Below the pieces are notes generated by a model. The model did not search any database and had not been told where the DNA came from. It saw only the letters and a list, made by a program, of their open reading frames with translations. 64,000 bases of DNA. Source: Streptomyces sp. M92 (GTDB lineage Bacteria; Actinomycetota; Actinomycetes; Streptomycetales; Streptomycetaceae). Below are positions 17,718 to 26,182 of this stretch, piece by piece. Location of the stretch: contig NZ_CP101137.1 in NCBI RefSeq assembly GCF_028473745.1, positions 4,526,001-4,590,000 on the forward strand, given 5' to 3'. Made by a program: the position numbers and the translations under genes. Position 1 is the first letter of the stretch, and every line of letters starts with the position of its first letter.

Positions 17718-19412
17718 ATGCCACTGCCGGACGTTGCTTCAGTACGGCGTGGAGCTGCGCCGGAGGGCACGCCCCACGAGAAGAGCGTGCCGAGCCGACC
17801 GGACACCTCGGACGTCACCGACTGGTTCTGTGCCGCCCCGTACCTCCGTGACGACCACGCCGAGAAGCTGGCCCGCTGGGTCTCGCGGTACGCGACCGCT
17901 GTCCCACGCCTGGCTTGGATCTTCCTCACCCGGCGTGACCGGAAGAAGCGAGAACGCGCGCTGCGGGCGGTCCTCGAGGACCTGCGCCCGACGGACACCC
18001 AGTGGCCGGTGTTCCTCGGACACGACTACGCACGGTGGGTGCGTCGCCGTGTCGCCCGAGGCCACCCCGTACCGCCACACGGCTTCCACCTCACGCCGGT
18101 GCTGCAGAGCGCGGCCAGCGCGGAAAGCCTCACCCTCATCAGAAGGGCGCTGCTCGCCGCGGTCCTGGCCGGCGCGACCGTCACCGGCTGGACCACGGGC
18201 TTCGCCCTCGTCCTGCCCGTCCTCGCCCTCGGTACGTGGGCCGTCTGCTACGCGGACCGTCTGTACGCCTACACGCGATTTCGCCGGGCCCACTGGACCA
18301 ACCGGCGGCCGGCCCGTGACCTGCGCTGGTGGGTGGGGCCCCGACGCCGCCGCGTGCTGCGCCGCGAACCGCCCGAGCGCGACGGACTCGTGGTGCCCTA
18401 CGCGCTGCGTCTGCGCGGCGGCACCGAGCCTCTGCACCACCTCGTGGGCGCCGGCACCCTGTGGTCCGACGACGCCATCGGCATCGACGTCATGGCGGCC
18501 GACGATCCCAATGCCGCGCGCGACGAGACGGAGGAGGAGAAGGTCGTCCGCCGCACCTTTCGAAGCGTCGACGAGATCATGCACGGGAGGGCAGGCCACG
18601 CCTTCACCGACTTCACCCCCGACGAACTGCACCGTCACGTCGCCGGAGAACTGAAGGAACTGCTCGACAAACGGCCCGCCTACCATCCGGAAAACAGACT
18701 CGACGTCTTCGACGTGGCCGCCGTTTCGGCGGAGCGTTGGGAGGAGATCACCGACGCCGAATGGGAGTCCCTCCTCGTCCTCGCCCGACAGGGCACCGGA
18801 GCCGATGGCGCCAGCGCGGCCCCGAAGGAGGCCCGCCGGATGCTGTGCACCCGCATCGTGTCCTGGGACGGCGAACTCGTGGCGGCGCTGTACGTGAGTT
18901 TCGCCTACGAACACCACTTCCTGCGCCTGACCCTGCGCTCCCAGGTCATCAACCCCGTCCACCCCACGCTTCGCAAAGGTGTGAGGGCGACACGACGCGG
19001 CGGCGGTGCCTGGCACGCTCGCACGGCGTTCAACGCGCTGCTGGACGCCTTCGCACTCCTCGACCGTCTGCGCGCGCCCCTGCGGTCGCGCCGCCCTCCG
19101 ATGGACCCCGGGCACGGGCCGGTGAGTCTGCGTGAGGTCTATGCCTCACACTTCATGGACGACATGCTCCAGTACGACGACGCGCGCAGGTACGTGGACT
19201 GGATGCAGCGCTGCGTCTTCCGCGCCGTCCTCGGATTCCTCCAGGACCACAACGCCGACATCAGCGCCTTCGTGCAGCAGGCCACGTACATCCTTCAGAA
19301 CAGCGGCGTCATCAACTCGGGTGTCATGGGCGACGTACAGAACCAGCCCGGTGCCCGAAACTCCACCACCACCATGACCCGGACACCACCGGTCCAAGGA
19401 GAAGCATCGTGA
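17718..19412 (+). CDS. Membrane protein with C-terminal Asn/Gly/Gln motif, unknown function
   Basis: 564 aa starting MPLPDVASVRRG, eight bases after AAGGA. Residues ~145-180 form two closely spaced transmembrane helices (RALLAAVLAGATVTGW and FALVLPVLALGTWAVCY); the larger part, ~185-525, appears cytoplasmic and contains no motif I recognise. The extreme C-terminus (encoded at 19299-19364) carries NSGVINSGVMGDVQNQPGA, closely matching the N-terminal motif of the next gene, with which it overlaps by GTGA. Short Asn/Gly/Gln motifs shared by neighbouring proteins are the hallmark of bacterial amyloid-type signalling pairs, in which one protein templates assembly of the other. That function is inference; the motif sharing and the overlap are direct observations. 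Confidence 0.75.
   Translation: MPLPDVASVRRGAAPEGTPHEKSVPSRPDTSDVTDWFCAAPYLRDDHAEKLARWVSRYATAVPRLAWIFLTRRDRKKRERALRAVLEDLRPTDTQWPVFLGHDYARWVRRRVARGHPVPPHGFHLTPVLQSAASAESLTLIRRALLAAVLAGATVTGWTTGFALVLPVLALGTWAVCYADRLYAYTRFRRAHWTNRRPARDLRWWVGPRRRRVLRREPPERDGLVVPYALRLRGGTEPLHHLVGAGTLWSDDAIGIDVMAADDPNAARDETEEEKVVRRTFRSVDEIMHGRAGHAFTDFTPDELHRHVAGELKELLDKRPAYHPENRLDVFDVAAVSAERWEEITDAEWESLLVLARQGTGADGASAAPKEARRMLCTRIVSWDGELVAALYVSFAYEHHFLRLTLRSQVINPVHPTLRKGVRATRRGGGAWHARTAFNALLDAFALLDRLRAPLRSRRPPMDPGHGPVSLREVYASHFMDDMLQYDDARRYVDWMQRCVFRAVLGFLQDHNADISAFVQQATYILQNSGVINSGVMGDVQNQPGARNSTTTMTRTPPVQGEAS
19299..19364 (+). repeat. First copy of a shared 22-residue motif
   Basis: Encodes NSGVINSGVMGDVQNQPGA plus RNS at the C-terminal end of the membrane protein. 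It aligns without gaps to the segment at 19484-19549 (13 of 22 residues identical, including NSGVIN and QNQP). Confidence 0.75.
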
Positions 19413-19834
19413 CCATGTTCCGCCGCCGTGACGACAGGTTCGAGAACGAAGCGGGCAACACCGAGCCGCCTGCCTACAGTCGCAACTCAGGCGTCATCAA
19501 CGATGGGTCCGCGGGCAACATCCAGAACCAGCCGCATGCCCACAACTCCCACCAAAGCATGGTGGCTGCCTCGGAACCCGAGTCCGCCGACCGCTGGGCA
19601 CGCACGATGGACGAGCTCACGGACGCCCTCGCGGCAGAGCGAGACAAGGTGACCGACCCCGCGACCTGCGAGGCTCTGGTCGGGCTGCTCCGCGACCAGC
19701 AGGTCACCCAGGAACCGGACCGCAGCGTCGCGGGGGCGATGCTCCACAAACTGACGACCTTCTGCGGCGACGCGAGCAATGTCCTGACCGTGATCAGCAC
19801 GGCCTTGGCGCTGCTGGGTCTGGCACCGGCCTGA
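19409..19834 (+). CDS. Small protein with N-terminal copy of the shared motif
   Basis: 141 aa starting at a GTG that overlaps the stop of the membrane protein gene (GTGA). Residues ~26-47 read NSGVINDGSAGNIQNQPHA, nearly the same motif as the C-terminus of its neighbour. A helical, charged middle (DRWARTMDELTDALAAERDK) and a C-terminal hydrophobic stretch (SNVLTVISTALALLGLAPA) follow; the latter could insert in or disrupt a membrane. The arrangement fits a receptor/effector pair coupled by homotypic motif assembly, with this protein as candidate effector. No enzymatic motif is present. An alternative is a simple structural pair whose shared segment is a binding interface. Confidence 0.7.
   Translation: MTMFRRRDDRFENEAGNTEPPAYSRNSGVINDGSAGNIQNQPHAHNSHQSMVAASEPESADRWARTMDELTDALAAERDKVTDPATCEALVGLLRDQQVTQEPDRSVAGAMLHKLTTFCGDASNVLTVISTALALLGLAPA
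19484..19549 (+). repeat. Second copy of the shared 22-residue motif
   Basis: Encodes NSGVINDGSAGNIQNQPHA plus HNS near the N-terminus of the small protein. The pattern common to both copies is NSGVINxGxxGxxQNQPxAxNS. Confidence 0.75.
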
Positions 19835-19852
19835 GCGCGAGCCGTACGGGAA

Positions 19853-20524
19853 TCAGGTCCAGGCGGTCAGCTCGTCGACGAAGTCCTCGTACGAGCGGTT
19901 GCTGCCACGCGGGGAAGGAATCAGCCGATGCTTCAACGCCTCGCGGGCAACCGCGGGGCCGTCGCTCTCCCGGAATACCGGTGAGCCGAGCCCCCGCTTC
20001 AGCTCCTCCTTGGCGTCCTTGAGCCGACCGGTGTCCCTGTCGAGCAGGCGGCCGGGGACCTTCCAGCGCGGACGCACGTACGGAAAGGCGTCCGGGAAGA
20101 GCAACAGCCAGCCCTCGCTCTCCCAGGCGGCGAGTGCGAGCGCCGTACGGAACTCCTGGCACTGGCGGGTGAACTCGTCGGCGAGTGTCTTGCGGACCTG
20201 GTCGTATTGAGCGTCGGTGTAGCCGTCCAGATCCTCGTGGACGACGAATCCGAGCAACTCGGCGCGCTGCTGGCGCGCCTTGGCCCGCGCCTTGCCGGCG
20301 AGGGCCTTCACGGCGGCGGCAAGATCCGGGCCGGTCTTCTTGCGGAGCCGGACCGGGTCGTTGATGCGGACCAGCTTGGCCGTCGCGTCGACGTCGGGCT
20401 GGTGGGCGCGTATGAGCGCGGCCAGGATCTCGCAGTCGTTCTGGTCCTCGCCGGCCAGCACGATGACGCCGCGCTCCTGCGCCCGGGACGTACGCCCGCC
20501 GCCCTGCCGCCCTCTCGGGGTCAC
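19853..20524 (-). CDS. TOPRIM/DUF4276-like protein, partner of AAA ATPase
   Basis: 223 aa from a GTG overlapping the ATPase stop (GTGA). The N-terminus GVIVLAGEDQNDCEILAALI has the strand-Glu-helix shape of a TOPRIM-like fold, and VVHEDLDGYTDAQYD supplies an acidic D-x-D-type patch. AAWESEGWLLLFPDAF resembles the E-x-W segment of DUF4276 proteins. The combination with an OLD/RecF-type ATPase matches several two-gene antiphage designs (OLD-like, PARIS AriA-AriB, ATPase + DUF4276), in which the TOPRIM protein is the nuclease effector released or activated by the ATPase sensor. Which of these families it belongs to cannot be settled by eye; metal-dependent nuclease activity is inferred. Confidence 0.65.
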   Translation of the reverse strand: MTPRGRQGGGRTSRAQERGVIVLAGEDQNDCEILAALIRAHQPDVDATAKLVRINDPVRLRKKTGPDLAAAVKALAGKARAKARQQRAELLGFVVHEDLDGYTDAQYDQVRKTLADEFTRQCQEFRTALALAAWESEGWLLLFPDAFPYVRPRWKVPGRLLDRDTGRLKDAKEELKRGLGSPVFRESDGPAVAREALKHRLIPSPRGSNRSYEDFVDELTAWT

Positions 20525-21756
20525 AGCTCACCCCCGGTGAGGTCGCCGCCCAGCACGCCGGAGAACCACAGCTCCCCGAGCGGCTGTTCGCCGGACTCCT
20601 CGACGATGTCCTTGACCTCGTCGACGGTGAGGGCCGGAATGATCGATGCGCCGTCATCGTCGCGGTCGCACACGACGAACTCTTCCGGATACAAACGGTT
20701 GACGAGGGCGGGGGAGTGGGTGGCGACGATGAACTGCGTCCGCTCGGCGGCCTCGCGCAGTCGCTGCACGACGAGTTCCAGGGCCTGCGGATGCAGCCCG
20801 TGGTCGATCTCCTCGATACAGGTGAACGCCGGAGGATTGGGGTCGTAGAGCAGGGCGAGCAGTCCCAGCAGTCGGACCGTCCCGTATGAGGCGTCGGCGA
20901 GCGGGGTCAGGCGGCGCAGACCGCGCTCACGCAGCACGACGGTCAGCTGGTCGGTGGCTCCGCCCACCTCCTCGAACTCGATGTTCTCCAGCTGGGGCAG
21001 GACCGTACGGGCGTCGGCCACCAGATCGTCCCAGACCTCCTCGCGGCCGCTGAGGTGGATCAGGAATCCGGCCAGGTTCTCGGCGTGCGGGGAGAGGGCG
21101 GCGAAGTCGGCGCCGCGCAGACGGGTCGGCTGCCGGGCCGCGGCCACGTCGACGTCGAAGACCCGGAAGGACGACAACCGGTCGGCGACCCGGGTCACCT
21201 CGTCCCCGCCGTCCGCGGGACCGAGCCGGGGAAGGGTGGACAGCCCACTGCTGAGCCTGCGGATGCCGAAGCTTCCGCTGTCCTTCGTCTGACCGGCCCG
21301 CTCATCGATCACGCGCGCTTCCTCGCCGGAGATGGTGATGCGTCGGCCGCGACCCTGCCTGCGCTTGAACGCGAAGCTCTCCACTCGGGAGAGGGCGTAG
21401 GTCAGGCGCTTTCCATCCCGATTGGAGGGCAGGGAGCGCCGTCGAATGGTCAGGTCGTACTCATCGGGAGCATTGAGCGTCGCGTTACTGGTCCAGGTCG
21501 CCCTCAGGTGGATGCGCATGGACGTCGGCGGCTTGTGCCCGCCCCAGAAGGCCACCTCGTCGAACCCGCCGCGCGTGTCGAGCGCCGGCTGGAGGTCGGT
21601 ACGGATGATGTCGGCAAGGAAGTCGAACACCTTGAGCACGTTGGACTTGCCCGCGCCGTTCGGGCCCACCAACACCGTGAGGGGGCCGAGCGGCACGGTC
21701 ACGTCGCGCAGACTGCGGAAGTTCTCGACGTGCAGTTCCAGGAGGCGGCCGGGCAT
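20521..21756 (-). CDS. AAA family ATPase (OLD/RecF-like)
   Basis: 411 aa. It begins MPGRLLELHVENFRSLRDV and reaches Walker A VGPNGAGKSNVLKVF by residue ~40, as typical of AAA_21/AAA_15 ATPases related to OLD, RecF and SMC. Near the C-terminus are the ABC-type signature region (PLADASYGTVRLLGLLALL), Walker B TCIEEIDHGLHP, and the switch QFIVATHSPALVNRL. It is followed by the TOPRIM-like gene with a 4-base overlap, so the two form a bicistronic unit. Known members of such pairs act as antiphage sensors. It could also be a housekeeping-type AAA protein, but the coupling with a nuclease-like partner favours defence. Confidence 0.85.
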   Translation of the reverse strand: MPGRLLELHVENFRSLRDVTVPLGPLTVLVGPNGAGKSNVLKVFDFLADIIRTDLQPALDTRGGFDEVAFWGGHKPPTSMRIHLRATWTSNATLNAPDEYDLTIRRRSLPSNRDGKRLTYALSRVESFAFKRRQGRGRRITISGEEARVIDERAGQTKDSGSFGIRRLSSGLSTLPRLGPADGGDEVTRVADRLSSFRVFDVDVAAARQPTRLRGADFAALSPHAENLAGFLIHLSGREEVWDDLVADARTVLPQLENIEFEEVGGATDQLTVVLRERGLRRLTPLADASYGTVRLLGLLALLYDPNPPAFTCIEEIDHGLHPQALELVVQRLREAAERTQFIVATHSPALVNRLYPEEFVVCDRDDDGASIIPALTVDEVKDIVEESGEQPLGELWFSGVLGGDLTGGEL

Positions 21757-21880
21757 GGGGAACCTATCGGGTGGGTGCGGTGGGCGTTCCGCTCGCGATC
21801 GGTACGTTTCCGACCGCGAGTGGAATTTCGTGGCTCAGCGTAGCCGGGCGGGCCGACATCGGTTCGCGGATTCGGCGTGG

Positions 21881-22342
21881 TCATCGCGCCGGGAGCCGAT
21901 ACGTTCCCAGGGTCGCCCACACGGTCTTGCCGGGACCGCCTCGGCGGTCCGTGACGCCCCAGTCGCCGGCCAGGGCGGTGACGAGGAGGAGGCCGCGCCC
22001 GTTCTCGGCGTCGGGCTCCGCCGGACCGGTGACGACGGGCCGACGTTCTGCCCGGGTGTCGGAAACCTCCAAGCGCACCAACTTGCCGTCTCCCGCTACG
22101 GCCAACCGGACGTGGAAGTCCCGGCCGGGAACCCGCCCGTGCTGTACGGCGTTGGCGCACAGTTCGGCGGCGATCAGCGTCAGCGTCTCGTTGACGTGGC
22201 CGTCGTAGGGGTGGCCCCAGGCGTTCAGACAGTGCACGACGAAGAGCCGGGCGAGGCGGGCGCCGCGCGGGGTGGAGGTGAAGGCCATGGCGAATTCGGG
22301 GGAGTCCGCGGGATGCAGCGGAGGACGAAGGGAGTTGTGCAT
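21881..22342 (-). CDS. ATP-binding anti-sigma regulatory factor-like protein (HATPase_c)
   Basis: 153 aa with the compact SpoIIAB/RsbW-like GHKL fold widespread in Streptomyces: N-box TLIAAELCANAVQHG, G1-type LEVSDTRA, and GRGLLLVTALAGDWGV for the glycine lid, ending GPGKTVWATL. Such single-domain proteins are usually kinases or binders of anti-anti-sigma factors. It stands alone on the minus strand between the ATPase pair and the rightward membrane-protein gene; no sigma factor is nearby, so its partner is unknown. Confidence 0.85.
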   Translation of the reverse strand: MHNSLRPPLHPADSPEFAMAFTSTPRGARLARLFVVHCLNAWGHPYDGHVNETLTLIAAELCANAVQHGRVPGRDFHVRLAVAGDGKLVRLEVSDTRAERRPVVTGPAEPDAENGRGLLLVTALAGDWGVTDRRGGPGKTVWATLGTYRLPAR

Positions 22343-22557
22343 GGGCCCAGCGTTGTGGCGTCGCCCGGCCTACCACCAGCGTCATGGCTTGTACGACGGG
22401 TTGCTGTACGGCGGCGAGGACGCCGGCGCGCGGCGCGGGGAAAGGCCGGGAGGGCGGGCGCGGTATACGACGGGGGCATTTGACAGACCCCTTACGGGGC
22501 ATCAGACTGCGCGTTTCTGGCGTAAGCAACGTCAGGGTCCTGTGGGGGGATTGTTTC

Positions 22558-24585
22558 TTGTTCATCTCTGCAGCGCTTCGGCCTGCCCTGCGGGCGGTGA
22601 CCGTCGTCTGTCTCGCCGTCGCGACCGTGCTGATTCCCGTGGTTCCGGCCTCGGCGCACCGACACCCGTGCCACGCCCGGCATTCCTGCGAGTCGGACAC
22701 CGGTTCCTACGTCTGCGGGGACAAGGGTGACGCCTCGATGTGCGCATCCGGTCGGTTGGGCCGAGGGTTCGACGAGGGGGCCGTCGACCTGGTCGCACCC
22801 TCTGAGCCCGAGGTCAAGAACCCCGTGCCACGGCCTGGTGGCAAGGCGTCCGTAACGGTCAGCGCCGAACGAGGCGCCACCATCGTGGTGAGCGAGGAGT
22901 ACGGTGACGAGGTGGCGCGGGCGACCGCTACCGGCGCCGAGCAGACCCTCACCTTCCAGGCCGGAGACGGCGAGCGTACCTACACGGTCACGGTGACCGA
23001 CGCCGCCGACAACGTGAGCGTCCCGAGCGATACGTTCACCATCAAGTCCGATGCCGAAGCACCCGACCTGGAGTCCTTCGAGGTCAAGGCCGCCGACCCG
23101 ACCAACGCCGCCGTCGAAGTCACATTCCTGAGCGGTGAGTACGGCCATTACGAGCTGGCCGTCGCCGGCCGCAAGGACAAGATCACGGGTGAAGCCGTAG
23201 GCGGCACGACGGTGACCGAATCCCTGTGGCTTCCGAACGGTGACCACAAGATCACCGTCGCGGTCATGGACGCCGTGGGCAACGTGACCCGGCGCACCGA
23301 GCCCGCCACCGTGGAACTGAGTTCCCTGAAGCCCAAGCTGGGGCATGAAGACGTGTCGCGTGAGTCCCGGGTTCTGCTGCCCGTCGACGGACCGCCCGAA
23401 GCCGTCGGCGAGGTACGAGTGGGCGGCATGACCCGGAAGGTCACGCTGGACAAGGGCGGCTCCGCTGTCCTCGCCTTCGATCTGCCGGACGGCACTTACC
23501 ACCCGGAGGCCGACCTCGTCGACCGTTTCGGGCGGCACGGCACGGTCAGCGGAGAACCCATCCTCGTGGACACGCGGGCGCCCGCGCTGACGGCCGTGTA
23601 CGACGAGGAGGCCGCCCGGCACGGCACCGCGGCGATCACGGTGACCAGCGAACCGGGAACGGACATCAGTCTGAGCGAACGCGGCGTGCCGATGGCGGCG
23701 GGCCGCCTGTCCTCTGCACGGGAGAGCGTCCGACTCACCGCGGACCTGCGGCCGGGGCGTCATCGGCTCACCGTCTCGGCGGTGGACCGGGCGGGCAACA
23801 AACGCACCCACGATCTCCTGATCACGGTCCGGGACGACATGACGACGGCTGAGATCGTTCGGACCGTCCTGTGGGTACTGGCCATCGCAGTCGTGGCCGG
23901 AGTGACGGCGTTGTTGCTGTGGCGCGGCCGGCGCACCATCAGCGCTTGGTGGGAGCGTCGCCGTGAGGCCGCGCGTGCCGCCGTCGCGCTGCGCGCGCAG
24001 GCCGCTCGGGAGAGGCAGTTGCGCCGCGAGCAGGAGCAGTACGAGCGCGACATGACCGACTGGCGTGCCGAGCACCGTGTGCTGTCCGAGCTGCACGACC
24101 TGGCACGCAATCCGAAGAGTGAGGCCTACGAGGCGGACCGGTTCCGCTGGGGCCGCCGGAAGAAGGACGAACGCGTCCTTCTGGTGCTGACCGCCCGCCT
24201 GGTCGAGGTGCGCAACAGGCAGGGCGTGATCAGCTTGGAGGAGACCGAGCGAGGCGAGGTCGCTGTCACCGACCGCCGAGTCCTTTTCGCGGGGCCGGCG
24301 AAGCGCAGGGAGTGGGACTACGCGCGCTGGCTCGACCACGAGCATCTTCCGCAGGGCGCCACCGTCATCATGGTGTCCAACCGGCAGAAGGCGTCCGGTA
24401 TCGCCTATCCGGTTCTCGAGGCGCGTCGCGTACGGCTCGTCATCGCCCTGGCCCTCGCCGACCACCGAGGAACCCGGGAGCAGATCGTGCGGCGCACGCG
24501 CCGGGAGCTGGAGGCCCACGCCGCCACCCGCCCGGAACCGCCCCGCACCCCCGAAACCGAGCTCTCGGGACAGTCCACTGCCTGA
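22558..24585 (+). CDS. Exported, membrane-anchored Ig/Big-like repeat protein
   Basis: 675 aa. The likely start is the TTG at 22558, with GGGGGGA about 8 bases upstream. A signal peptide (AVTVVCLAVATVLIPVVPASA) is followed by a short Cys-containing segment and several beta-rich modules of Big/fibronectin character, each containing a phrase like TVTVTDAADNVSVPSD or ITVAVMDAVGNVTRR. One transmembrane helix (VLWVLAIAVVAGVTALLLW, residues ~437-457) leads into a basic coiled coil (ARAAVALRAQAARERQLRRE) and a cytoplasmic domain with VAVTDRRVLFAGPAKRREW that looks PH/GRAM-like. The topology suggests a surface sensor linked to a cytoplasmic lipid- or protein-binding domain. Function unknown. Confidence 0.75.
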   Translation: MFISAALRPALRAVTVVCLAVATVLIPVVPASAHRHPCHARHSCESDTGSYVCGDKGDASMCASGRLGRGFDEGAVDLVAPSEPEVKNPVPRPGGKASVTVSAERGATIVVSEEYGDEVARATATGAEQTLTFQAGDGERTYTVTVTDAADNVSVPSDTFTIKSDAEAPDLESFEVKAADPTNAAVEVTFLSGEYGHYELAVAGRKDKITGEAVGGTTVTESLWLPNGDHKITVAVMDAVGNVTRRTEPATVELSSLKPKLGHEDVSRESRVLLPVDGPPEAVGEVRVGGMTRKVTLDKGGSAVLAFDLPDGTYHPEADLVDRFGRHGTVSGEPILVDTRAPALTAVYDEEAARHGTAAITVTSEPGTDISLSERGVPMAAGRLSSARESVRLTADLRPGRHRLTVSAVDRAGNKRTHDLLITVRDDMTTAEIVRTVLWVLAIAVVAGVTALLLWRGRRTISAWWERRREAARAAVALRAQAARERQLRREQEQYERDMTDWRAEHRVLSELHDLARNPKSEAYEADRFRWGRRKKDERVLLVLTARLVEVRNRQGVISLEETERGEVAVTDRRVLFAGPAKRREWDYARWLDHEHLPQGATVIMVSNRQKASGIAYPVLEARRVRLVIALALADHRGTREQIVRRTRRELEAHAATRPEPPRTPETELSGQSTA

Positions 24586-24588
24586 CAC

Positions 24589-24603
24589 GCGGCCGGAGGC
24601 CGC
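24589..24603. terminator. Hairpin between convergent genes
   Basis: GCGGCC-GGA-GGCCGC, a perfect 6-bp stem 3 bp after the stop of the repeat-protein gene and 108 bp before the end of the convergent EcsC/TerB-like gene. No T-tract. Confidence 0.4.
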
Positions 24604-24710
24604 ACACGGGCAGGTACACGGCCGGGGCCTGCACCGCCCGATGCGCGGCCTTCTCGCAAGCGGCCAGCCAGCGGGTCCGGCCCAGCACCGCCTCGCGGCC
24701 GTACTCGGCG

Positions 24711-25847
24711 TCAGACTCGCCGACAGCGCTCGCGGAGCTCGGCGATGACCGCCTTCTCCTTGGCGTTGACGTCACCGTCCACCGTGGCCACCCGGTCGGC
24801 CACGTCGAGGAGGTAGCTCAGATCCCCCGGCTCGGCGTCCACGCGCTTCCACACCTCGGCGGGGTCGATGTCGACAAGGTGCGCGAGCTGTTCGTCGACC
24901 ACCTGGTGCTGCTCCCGGACCACCCTGACCAGGTGCCGCATCAACAGCGCCTCGTCATCGGCGATCTTGCTGTCCGCCATGATGACGAGCCATGCGACCC
25001 ACAGCATCAACTGAGGGTGCTGACTCTCCTTGCTCAGACGCTCGGCGAGTTCGATCACCCGCGCCTCGTTCCGGAAGACGGCCCGCGCGTGTCGGCCGGC
25101 CAGCAGCGTGGTGTAGCGGTTCAGCACCACGGTAAGGGGGACGCCGACCAGGGGGATACCGATCTTGATGACGTTGCGCTGCAGGAGGTGCTTCCCGACG
25201 ACGGGGAGCGCCTTCCCGGCGGCGAGTACCGATTTCGAGTAGAAGCGCTTGACCAACGGTCGCACCATGACCGGGACCGCTTTGATCACGGTCTTGTTGG
25301 CCGCTTCCCCGCTCTTGATCGTGAAGGCCACACGGATGAGCTTCCACAGGTCCTCGGGGTCGTGCACGTCGAGCGGGACCCGGTAGAGCACGGAGATGTC
25401 GTAGGCCAGGCGAAGCTGGAGCTGGGTGACAAACGCGACGTCGATCATCATGGTCGCCACGGCGGCGGGGACGGTCGCCGGTGAGGCGCCCCCGAGGCTC
25501 CCGATGGTGGCGGCGACCGTCGCCGTGTAAGCCCCGGCGGAGAGACCGCCTTCGAGTGCGGCGTACCGGGCCGCCATCTTGATCCGCTGATCGATGATGG
25601 CATCCGCGGGTACACCCGCGTACCGGTCCTGGAAGTACTGCCAGTCGACCTTCTCGGTGTACGCGTTCATGGCATGAGTGGCGAGCTTGGTGAACCAGTT
25701 GCCCGACTTGATGTCGTCCGCGCTCAGCCCTTTGACGAAGTCCCTGATCGCGGCCTGCTCCTGCTCCACGACCTTCCGGTCGGCGGCGGTGGTGTCGTCG
25801 GCGTCGTCCGCGCCGGTGTCGGCAGCGTGTGCCGTTGTGTCCGTCAT
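24711..25847 (-). CDS. EcsC-like protein with C-terminal TerB-like domain
   Basis: 378 aa. After an acidic, flexible N-terminus the middle (GGLSAGAYTATVAATIGSLG, PAAVATMMIDVAFVTQLQLR, VIKIGIPLVGVPLTVV) has the Gly/Ala-rich amphipathic helices of EcsC-family proteins. The C-terminal ~130 residues (LMLWVAWLVIMADSKIADDE, LLDVADRVATVDGDVNAKEK) form a TerB-type helical domain with the two characteristic DGDVxxxE-like acidic motifs. TerB domains bind metal and are linked to tellurite resistance and phage-inhibition loci. It is transcribed divergently from the type ISP restriction gene. No catalytic function is predicted; a membrane-associated stress or defence role is a guess. Confidence 0.75.
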   Translation of the reverse strand: MTDTTAHAADTGADDADDTTAADRKVVEQEQAAIRDFVKGLSADDIKSGNWFTKLATHAMNAYTEKVDWQYFQDRYAGVPADAIIDQRIKMAARYAALEGGLSAGAYTATVAATIGSLGGASPATVPAAVATMMIDVAFVTQLQLRLAYDISVLYRVPLDVHDPEDLWKLIRVAFTIKSGEAANKTVIKAVPVMVRPLVKRFYSKSVLAAGKALPVVGKHLLQRNVIKIGIPLVGVPLTVVLNRYTTLLAGRHARAVFRNEARVIELAERLSKESQHPQLMLWVAWLVIMADSKIADDEALLMRHLVRVVREQHQVVDEQLAHLVDIDPAEVWKRVDAEPGDLSYLLDVADRVATVDGDVNAKEKAVIAELRERCRRV

Positions 25848-26182
25848 GGCGCATTCCCCCCAGTTGTTCTGCGACCGCCCGAGCCGCGGGGCGCGGGCGC
25901 CCCGGCTGCCGTCTTCGCGTGCTGATTCCGCGAGCGGCGCGAAGGCCGCCCGGTGTTCTCCCCTTGAGGCGCAACCTTAGCGTCCAGTCGCATGATCCGT
26001 GCCGTGGTGGACACGGGGCCGCGGGTGTACAAGCGGACCCTGTACGTGTGAGGGCGGTGCCTCCTCAGCGACTTCGTGCTCATTCCCGAACGGACAGAGC
26101 GGTCGGGAGCGGAATTCCGCCATGAAAGGCGGGTTTCCGTACGTGACGAGGTGTCAGTTGCCTGGTACAACCAGGTGATCTC
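25848..26182. other. Divergent intergenic region, TerB-like gene / type ISP gene
   Basis: 335 bp between divergent genes, without a credible ORF. It contains the palindrome at 26,161-26,175 next to the restriction-modification start and otherwise nothing I can assign. Confidence 0.5.
26161..26175. promoter_or_regulatory. Palindrome at the type ISP start
   Basis: CCTGGT-ACA-ACCAGG, a perfect 6-3-6 palindrome ending 7 bp before the ATG at 26183. It is a candidate operator controlling the restriction-modification gene, where delayed or limited expression is often needed. Confidence 0.5.
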
